Shown one piece after another: positions 6,272-10,407 of a DNA stretch of 10,407 nucleotides. A program made the translations under genes and the position numbers. How positions within the stretch are numbered: the first letter of the stretch is position 1; the number at the start of each line of letters is the position of its first letter. This DNA comes from Bacillota bacterium (GTDB lineage Bacteria > Bacillota > Clostridia > Christensenellales > Aristaeellaceae): NCBI GenBank assembly GCA_023416655.1, contig JAEZHK010000054.1, forward strand, positions 1 to 10,407, in the 5' to 3' direction. The notes under the pieces are model-generated. The model was given only the letters and a program-made list of their open reading frames with translations. It made no database searches and was not told the origin of the DNA.

Positions 6272-6754
6272 TTAGCCGTAGATCTGGTCCAGGAACGTGA
6301 GGCCCGTCCGGGTCTTGAAGACCTTCTCCCGCACCGAGGCGACCTCCGCGGGGCCGGTTTCATCCTCATAGATGTTGACCAGGAAGTCGGCCTCCACCAG
6401 GATCTGGTGGTCAATTTCCTTGATTGACGAATAGCTGTGGTGATGCGCAATCAGCCAGGCGACGCGCTCCGCCACGTCCTCAGGGCATCCGGCATTCGCC
6501 AGCAGCGCCCTCGCCGGAGCCGGGCCCTCGATCTCCTGGTAGCGCCCGGCGCTAGACCCGTACTTCTCCTCGCTGGGCTTGATGCCGATGTCGTGGGTCA
6601 GCGCGGCCAGCTCGATCACCTGAAGAAGCTCGCCGTCCAGCCCTTCCGGGCGCGCGATGGCCTGCGCGAAGCCATACACCTTCAGGATGTGGTGGATGCG
6701 CCGCGCGTCCCTGCCGAAGAATTCGATCATCAGCGCCGTGACCTTCTCGACCAC
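6272..6754 (-). CDS. HD-domain phosphohydrolase
   Basis: A 160-residue single-domain protein. The HD metal-binding residues are in the expected order: H21/H22 (RIHHILKVYGFA), H54-D55 (LTHDIG), an HHH run at 104-106 (IAHHHSY) and D123 (EADFLVN). HD proteins of this size hydrolyse phosphomonoesters, nucleotides or cyclic nucleotides in the cytosol; the substrate cannot be inferred. The GTG at 6754 is preferred because GGGAGGG lies 6 nt upstream; the GTG at 6769 includes the Shine-Dalgarno site itself in the coding region. It probably heads a two-gene unit with the acetyltransferase. Upstream lies copy B of the structured element, ending 82 nt before this start. Confidence 0.88.
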   Translation of the reverse strand: MVEKVTALMIEFFGRDARRIHHILKVYGFAQAIARPEGLDGELLQVIELAALTHDIGIKPSEEKYGSSAGRYQEIEGPAPARALLANAGCPEDVAERVAWLIAHHHSYSSIKEIDHQILVEADFLVNIYEDETGPAEVASVREKVFKTRTGLTFLDQIYG

Positions 6755-6784
6755 ACCGATCCCTCCCACCTAAAAACTAGCTGA

Positions 6785-6813
6785 TATAAACCGCTCGTGA
6801 CTCACGCCATCAA
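6785..6813 (-). promoter_or_regulatory. Possible weak promoter for the HD-GNAT pair
   Basis: On the minus strand, TTGATG (6808-6813) with a 17-nt spacer to TTTATA (6785-6790), or 19 nt to TATATC (6783-6788), is the only promoter-like pair between the structured element and the HD gene. Matches are about 4/6 and 3-4/6. The spacer holds the small palindrome CGTGA-C-TCACG (6796-6806). The call is tentative. Confidence 0.3.
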
Positions 6814-6836
6814 TCTGCTGACAACCTCGCCGTGCT

Positions 6837-7015
6837 TTCAAATCGTTTCCGGCGACCTGCGCGCCGGAAATGCTTTTCATCTCCCAGTGCGAACACTGGG
6901 AGATGAAACAATACCTTAAGTCAGTGCACCGCCCGGAAATTCCGAAGAATTTCAGGTGCACGCAGACTTCTTTCCTATGCGTTGAAAAACCCCGGGGGTT
7001 TTTCAACGCCCTCTT
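6837..7015 (-). repeat. Structured four-hairpin intergenic element, copy B (candidate RNA)
   Basis: About 179 nt, read on the minus strand from just after the MFS-gene stop. In that order: hairpin 1, arms 7009-6995 and 6993-6979 (GCGTTGAAAAACCCC and its complement; inner pairs must open for a loop); a two-part hairpin, outer stem 6961-6955 with 6930-6924 and inner stem 6953-6947 with 6942-6936 closed by a C(TTCG)G loop, with the same asymmetric internal loop T / CGGGC as copy A; the linker CTGACTTAAGGTATT (6924-6910); hairpin 3, arms 6908-6894 and 6889-6875 (15 perfect pairs, TTCG loop); hairpin 4, arms 6870-6862 and 6854-6846 (9 perfect pairs). Order, linkers and length match copy A at 1960-2137, while the arms differ by compensatory changes. 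Small frames crossing this stretch have no ribosome-binding site and are not called as genes. Confidence 0.8.
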
Positions 7016-7018
7016 GGT

Positions 7019-8218
7019 TTATGCCGCCTTGCCGGGCTTCTTGATCAGCGCGATGGACACCAGCGCCACCACGCACAACGCCGCCGCCATCACAAACGAC
7101 GCGGTCTGCGCCGCCTCAACGGGGAAGAGGCCCTTGAGCAGCGGCGCGCCCAGCGCCGAGACGCCGAAGCCCACCATCACGCAGCCGTAGTTCAGGCCCA
7201 TGTTCTTGGTGCCGAAGTTGTCCGCCGTCAGCGCCGGGAACACGCTGGCGCAGCCGCCGAACGCGAAGGCGATCAGCGCGACGCACACCATGAACAGGAA
7301 GCCCTGCGCCACGATCAGCGAAAGAACGCCCACGAGCGTCACGCCGATGATGCAGAAGATTGCGTTCTTGCGGCCGATTTTATCGGAGGCCCAGGAGAAT
7401 AGTAACCTTCCCGCCGCGCTAAAGATGCCGGTGGTCATGACCAGGTAGTTCTGGAAGGCGTCGGTGAGCCCGCGCTCCGCGCCCAACGCCTTGAACTGCG
7501 GGTTTAGGATGAAGTAGGCGGGCAGGATGAGCATCATGCCAAAGAAAATTTTATAAAACTGCGAGGTCTTCAGCATTTCGCCGGTGGTGTAGTGGCGCTG
7601 CGCGGGCTTCGCGCCCTGTTTCGCCGCGGCCGCCCCGGCAGGCTGGAAGTCCGCCGGCGGGTTGACCACCGGGATCGAGCTCATCGTACAAACCACCAGG
7701 AACAGGATGCCGATGGCGGTGAAGGTGAACGGCACGCCCTTTGAACTTAGCAACGCCGACGCGATGGGTGTAAAGATCACGAGGGAAAAACCGAAAGCGC
7801 TGACCATCATGCCCGTGGCGAAGCCGCGCCTGTCGGGAAACCACTTCTGCACCACGGAAACGGTGGTGGTATACACCACGCCCACGCCCAGCCCCGCGAT
7901 CACGCCGTAGGTGACGTAGATCATCGTGGGATTGGCGCTGGTAACGGTGGAAGTCAGGATCATGCCAAGGCTGAACAGCAAACTGCCGCCGATCAGCACA
8001 TTCCGGGGCCCGAGCTTATCCTGAAGGCGTCCGCCGCCCACGATGCCCACCACGAAAGCCGCCAGCATGATCGACGAGGTAAAAGCCGCGGCAGCCGGAT
8101 CCCAATTCAGATACGTCGCGACAGGCCCTCTGAATACGCTCCACATGTAGACGATGCCCGCGCACAGCTGCAGCAGCATACCCGCCGCAAGCACCACGCT
8201 TCGCCTGGACTTGACCAT
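7019..8218 (-). CDS. OFA-family (oxalate/formate antiporter-like) MFS transporter
   Basis: A 399-residue major facilitator protein with twelve hydrophobic segments and a central cytoplasmic loop at about 187-212 (alanine/proline-rich, PAGAAAAKQGAKPAQRH). Family marks: the first helix with GIVYMWSVF (21-29), MFS motif A as GGGRLQDKLGPR (61-72) and its second-half counterpart SDKIGRKN (278-285), and the OFA-typical VQKWFPDRRGFATG (123-136). OFA members exchange or take up small carboxylates such as oxalate and formate, but many are uncharacterised, so the substrate is open. Length is normal. An AAGGAAG site lies 9 nt upstream of the ATG. The gene is divergent from gdhA across a 268-bp regulatory region, and its stop is followed within 4 nt by the structured element. 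Confidence 0.9.
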   Translation of the reverse strand: MVKSRRSVVLAAGMLLQLCAGIVYMWSVFRGPVATYLNWDPAAAAFTSSIMLAAFVVGIVGGGRLQDKLGPRNVLIGGSLLFSLGMILTSTVTSANPTMIYVTYGVIAGLGVGVVYTTTVSVVQKWFPDRRGFATGMMVSAFGFSLVIFTPIASALLSSKGVPFTFTAIGILFLVVCTMSSIPVVNPPADFQPAGAAAAKQGAKPAQRHYTTGEMLKTSQFYKIFFGMMLILPAYFILNPQFKALGAERGLTDAFQNYLVMTTGIFSAAGRLLFSWASDKIGRKNAIFCIIGVTLVGVLSLIVAQGFLFMVCVALIAFAFGGCASVFPALTADNFGTKNMGLNYGCVMVGFGVSALGAPLLKGLFPVEAAQTASFVMAAALCVVALVSIALIKKPGKAA

Positions 8219-8241
8219 CTTACCATACTTCCTTTCTACAT

Positions 8242-8261
8242 CGCGGGATCAGTGCCCCGCG
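8242..8261 (-). promoter_or_regulatory. Leader hairpin of the MFS transporter
   Basis: CGCGGG (8242-8247) and CCCGCG (8256-8261) pair over an 8-nt loop. The stem lies in the predicted 5' leader of the transporter mRNA, just downstream of the -10 box and about 24 nt upstream of the start codon. Its effect is unknown. Confidence 0.35.
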
Positions 8262-8266
8262 GGTAT

Positions 8267-8296
8267 AAAATACCATAGGCCATTCATTTTTGTCAA
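8267..8296 (-). promoter_or_regulatory. Sigma-A promoter of the MFS transporter
   Basis: On the minus strand, TTGACA (8291-8296), an 18-nt spacer and TATTTT (8267-8272). The -10 box lies within the palindrome GGTAT-AAA-ATACC (8262-8274), a possible regulator site. Transcription should start near 8260, about 42 nt before the start codon. Confidence 0.7.
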
Positions 8297-8391
8297 ATTG
8301 AATATTGCAGTTTCGTGAACTGCGTTTTTGCATACTCTTCCGCCACGCTACTAGCTAGAACATAAAAATTTGACGGAACGCGCAGCCAAAC

Positions 8392-8420
8392 TTGACATTT
8401 TCCACTCATGTTTGTATAAT
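8392..8420 (+). promoter_or_regulatory. Consensus sigma-A promoter of gdhA
   Basis: TTGACA (8392-8397), a 17-nt spacer and TATAAT (8415-8420) match the sigma-A consensus at all twelve positions. The transcript should begin near 8427, giving a leader of about 60 nt. Any start codon upstream of that point is therefore excluded. Confidence 0.93.
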
Positions 8421-8431
8421 CATGCGCATAG

Positions 8432-8469
8432 CGATTTGTGCGAGAGCACAGTGAACCGCGATTCAATCG
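8432..8469 (+). promoter_or_regulatory. Structured 5' leader of gdhA
   Basis: TGTGC (8437-8441) and GCACA (8446-8450) pair around a GAGA tetraloop of the GNRA type. The adjacent CGATT (8432-8436) can pair with AATCG (8465-8469), leaving 14 unpaired bases on one side and placing the stem base 2 nt before the AGGAG ribosome-binding site (8472-8476). It does not match a riboswitch that I recognise. Confidence 0.4.
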
Positions 8470-8486
8470 ACAGGAGTGTGTTCGGG

Positions 8487-9815
8487 GTGTACATCAAAGA
8501 AGTGCTGGACGACCTGATCCGCAGGAATCCGGGAGAGTTTGAGTTTCATCAGGCCGCGACGGAGGTTCTGGAGGCGCTGTCTCCGGTGGTGGAATCCGAT
8601 CCAAAATATCGTGAGAACGGCATTTTGGAGCGCATTACAGAACCGGACCGGGTGATCTCGTTTCGCGTCGCTTGGCGGGACGACGCCGGCAAAGTCCGGG
8701 TCAACAAGGGCTACCGCGTGCAGTTCTGCAACGCCATCGGCCCGTATAAGGGCGGTTTGCGGCTGCACCCGTCGGTCAACCTGGGCATTCTGAAATTTCT
8801 CGGCTTCGAGCAGATCTTGAAAAACTCGCTGACGGGGCTGCCCATCGGCGGCGGCAAAGGCGGAAGCGACTTTGACCCCAAAGGGAAGAGCGACGGCGAG
8901 GTCATGAACTTCTGCCAGAGCTTCATGACGGAACTGAGCAAGTACATCGGCAAGGATATCGACGTCCCGGCGGGCGACATCGGCGTCGGCGCGCGGGAGA
9001 TCGGCTATCTGTACGGCCAGTACAAGCGGCTGACCGGGCTGTATGAGGGCGTTTTGACAGGCAAAGGCCTGACCTACGGCGGGTCTCTGGCCCGCAAGGA
9101 AGCCACGGGCTACGGCCTGGTCTACCTGATGGACGAAATGCTGCGCACCCACGGCAAGGGGTTTGACGGCGCGAACGTGGTCATTTCCGGCGCGGGCAAC
9201 GTGTCGATCTATGCGTGCGAAAAGGCACAGCAGCTTGGCGCGAAGGTGGTCACGCTGTGCGATTCCACCGGATGGGTGTACGATCCCGAAGGCATCAAGC
9301 TGGATGAGGTCAAGCGCATCAAGGAAGTGGAACGCAAGCGCCTGAGCGAATACGTGAAGGTTGTGCCCGGCGCGATCTACCGCGAGAATGGATCCGTTTG
9401 GGACGTTCCCTGCGACATCGCGCTGCCCTGCGCCACGCAGAACGAACTGAGCCTTGAGAGCGCACTGACGCTCATCAAAAACGGCTGCTACGCCATTGGC
9501 GAGGGCGCGAACATGCCCACCGTCCCCGAGGCTGCCCACGCGTTCCAGAAGGCTGGCGTGCTCTTCGCGCCCGGCAAGGCGGCCAACGCAGGCGGTGTGG
9601 CCACCTCCGCGCTGGAAATGACGCAGAACAGCATGCGCCTCTCCTGGACGTTTGACGAGGTGGATCAGCGGCTCAAGCAGGTAATGACGGGCATTTACCG
9701 GCAGATGGACGACGCCGCGACCAACTACGCCCGGAAGGACGACTTCATTTCCGGCGCCAACATTGCCGGTTTCATCAAGGTGGCCGACGCGATGATCGCA
9801 CAGGGAGTCAACTGA
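8487..9815 (+). CDS. gdhA: Glutamate dehydrogenase, probably NADP-dependent
   Basis: A 442-residue hexameric-type glutamate dehydrogenase, a normal length for the 45-50 kDa family. It catalyses 2-oxoglutarate + ammonium + NAD(P)H to glutamate in the cytosol. The substrate domain holds GPYKGGLRLHP (85-95, K88), the catalytic-lysine loop GGGKGGSDFDPKGKS (121-135, K124) and PAGDIGVGAREIG (161-173, D164). The Rossmann domain has GAGNV (235-239), and its second strand ends CDSTGWVYD (258-266), more like NADP-type than NAD-type enzymes; this coenzyme call is inference. C-terminal NSMRLSWTFDEVD is also typical. The GTG at 8487 is chosen: AGGAG lies 10 nt upstream, MYIKEVLDDL matches the usual N-terminus of the family, and an ATG-like extension to 8370 would start before the promoter. 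Confidence 0.95.
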   Translation: MYIKEVLDDLIRRNPGEFEFHQAATEVLEALSPVVESDPKYRENGILERITEPDRVISFRVAWRDDAGKVRVNKGYRVQFCNAIGPYKGGLRLHPSVNLGILKFLGFEQILKNSLTGLPIGGGKGGSDFDPKGKSDGEVMNFCQSFMTELSKYIGKDIDVPAGDIGVGAREIGYLYGQYKRLTGLYEGVLTGKGLTYGGSLARKEATGYGLVYLMDEMLRTHGKGFDGANVVISGAGNVSIYACEKAQQLGAKVVTLCDSTGWVYDPEGIKLDEVKRIKEVERKRLSEYVKVVPGAIYRENGSVWDVPCDIALPCATQNELSLESALTLIKNGCYAIGEGANMPTVPEAAHAFQKAGVLFAPGKAANAGGVATSALEMTQNSMRLSWTFDEVDQRLKQVMTGIYRQMDDAATNYARKDDFISGANIAGFIKVADAMIAQGVN

Positions 9816-9875
9816 GGCGTTTACAAGGATGTCCTGCGGTGATGGACACCCTGAACGGTTGATGCATTCCAAACG

Positions 9876-9905
9876 GCGGAGGGCGCAAGGCCCTCCGCTC
9901 TTTTT
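9876..9905 (+). terminator. Intrinsic terminator of gdhA
   Basis: A perfect 9-bp GC-rich stem (GCGGAGGGC at 9876-9884, GCCCTCCGC at 9890-9898) with a 5-nt loop, followed by TCTTTTT. It starts 60 nt after the gdhA stop. In between, 9826-9834 and 9844-9852 form a further imperfect stem of unknown meaning. Confidence 0.95.
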
Positions 9906-9968
9906 GTACAGCGAAAAGTTGGCCACTGGATTGCTCCGGCGGCCATCCTTATATCTCATCGAAAGTTT

Positions 9969-10073
9969 ATTCGGCAGCCGCCTCAATGCGTTGAATTTTA
10001 ATACGTGTGTCTGTATAATTACGCAAGGCAAATCTAGAGAAGGACACGCCACCCGTCGCTCGATTCGGCAGCC
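9969..10073 (+). repeat. Direct repeat ATTCGGCAGCC flanking a promoter
   Basis: The 11-base sequence ATTCGGCAGCC occurs at 9969-9979 and 10063-10073. One copy is upstream of the -35 box of the peptidase promoter and the other is in its leader. Each is followed within 11 bases by TTGAAT. It could be a paired regulator site or a small duplication. Confidence 0.35.
9991..10019 (+). promoter_or_regulatory. Sigma-A promoter of the secreted peptidase gene
   Basis: TTGAAT (9991-9996), a 17-nt spacer and TATAAT (10014-10019): 4/6 and 6/6 consensus matches. Transcription should begin near 10026, leaving a leader of about 84 nt before the ATG at 10110. Confidence 0.85.
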
Positions 10074-10109
10074 TTGAATGCGCACATTTCTGGAGAGGGG
10101 GAAACCACC

Positions 10110-10407
10110 ATGAGACAGACCGTCTCGCTCATCCTCGCCCTGGCGCTGATCCTCTGCGCCGCGCTGTCCACCACCGCCCAAACCACAGCCTCCGGCGGCA
10201 ACTACACCGACGAGATGAAGATCCCCTACACCATTGACCTGTCGCCGGAGGACGGCGCGGACTCGGTGGAACGTCAGGGCGATCACAAGGATTCCCCGTA
10301 CTTCAACCGCCTGGACTTCTACAACATGGCTTCCACCGGCACGCTGACCATCCTGCCCAAGTTTCAGACGCAGCAGCAGACCAGCGAATGGTCCTGCGGC
10401 GTGTCTT
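10110..10407 (+). CDS. Secreted papain-like (C39-type) cysteine peptidase, 3'-truncated by the window edge
   Basis: Ninety-nine codons are visible and the frame is open at the end of the window. The N-terminus is a signal peptide: MRQ, then a hydrophobic stretch at 5-20, with likely cleavage around residues 23-27. The mature start is polar. At the edge comes ILPKFQTQQQTSEWSCG (81-97), which resembles the active-site start of C39/papain-like peptidases: C96 as nucleophile with Q90 six residues before it, the same spacing as papain's oxyanion-hole Gln and Cys. The histidine half of the site would lie outside. The start is set by a GGAGAGGGGG site about 8 nt upstream. It has its own promoter and follows the gdhA terminator. 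The family assignment is moderate; secretion is more certain. Confidence 0.65.
   Translation, partial: MRQTVSLILALALILCAALSTTAQTTASGGNYTDEMKIPYTIDLSPEDGADSVERQGDHKDSPYFNRLDFYNMASTGTLTILPKFQTQQQTSEWSCGVS

Noticed and set aside
1960..7015. Insertion-sequence or MITE explanation for the repeated element
   Set aside because: No terminal inverted repeats at the element ends, no clear target-site duplication and no transposase in the window. It is not excluded genome-wide, but it is not supported here.
6770..7190. Small open frames crossing the stem-loop region on both strands (6770-7006 minus, 6870-7190 plus)
   Set aside because: They run through perfect inverted repeats, lack ribosome-binding sites and have no protein-like composition. 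The stretch is explained by the repeated structured element and the end of the MFS gene.
8446..8464. T-box-like GTGAACCGCG in the gdhA leader
   Set aside because: It resembles part of the T-box antiterminator sequence, but the leader is only about 60 nt. It has no specifier stem or terminator, and gdhA is not a typical T-box target.
8463..10286. A very long minus-strand open frame (607 codons) opposite gdhA
   Set aside because: It lies antisense to a clear gdhA and its terminator. The translation is low-complexity, rich in Arg, His, Val and Ala, with no recognisable domain, as expected for the opposite strand of a high-GC gene.

Overview
The window looks like a chromosomal segment from a high-GC Gram-positive bacterium of the Bacillota (Clostridia). 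The evidence is strong purine-rich Shine-Dalgarno sites, near-consensus sigma-A promoters with 17-18 nt spacers, a SpoVT/AbrB-type regulator, SH3b wall-associated proteins, an OFA-type transporter and a Clostridia-style NADP-type glutamate dehydrogenase. A gut-associated lineage such as Christensenellales is plausible but only a guess. No phage, plasmid, CRISPR or transposase genes are visible.

Layout from left to right: a minus-strand GT2-GtrA membrane glycosyltransferase (37-1083) is divergent from a secreted three-SH3b-domain protein (1249-1959). A 226-bp convergent spacer packed with stem-loops follows. Next is a minus-strand ABC pair (permease 2186-2908, ATPase 2892-3707). It is divergent from a plus-strand operon (3858-5538) of an AbrB-like regulator, an ABC ATPase and an ABC-2 permease, joined by two ATGA overlaps. 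After a bidirectional terminator comes a minus-strand pair: a GNAT acetyltransferase (5654-6184) downstream of an HD phosphohydrolase (6272-6754). A second stem-loop-rich spacer (6755-7018) precedes a minus-strand OFA-family MFS transporter (7019-8218). This is divergent from gdhA (8487-9815), which ends at a textbook terminator. A truncated secreted C39/papain-like cysteine peptidase (10110 to the end) closes the window.

Most genes are ordinary. The notable signal is non-coding: the two stem-loop-rich spacers carry two diverged copies of one element of about 178 nt (1960-2137 on plus; 6837-7015 on minus). Both copies keep the same order of four hairpins. They share identical linkers, including a 15-nt block and an asymmetric internal loop, while paired arms differ by compensatory changes. 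In both copies the element starts immediately after the stop codon of an unrelated gene (the SH3 protein, the MFS transporter) and lies in sense with it. A C(UUCG)G tetraloop and a G-U pair also favour that strand. This fits a conserved structured RNA or 3'-UTR element, or a dispersed repeat that folds as RNA. I cannot match it to a named family from memory.

Starts were set by ribosome-binding-site spacing and promoter position. Several genes appear to use GTG or TTG rather than the longest open frame.
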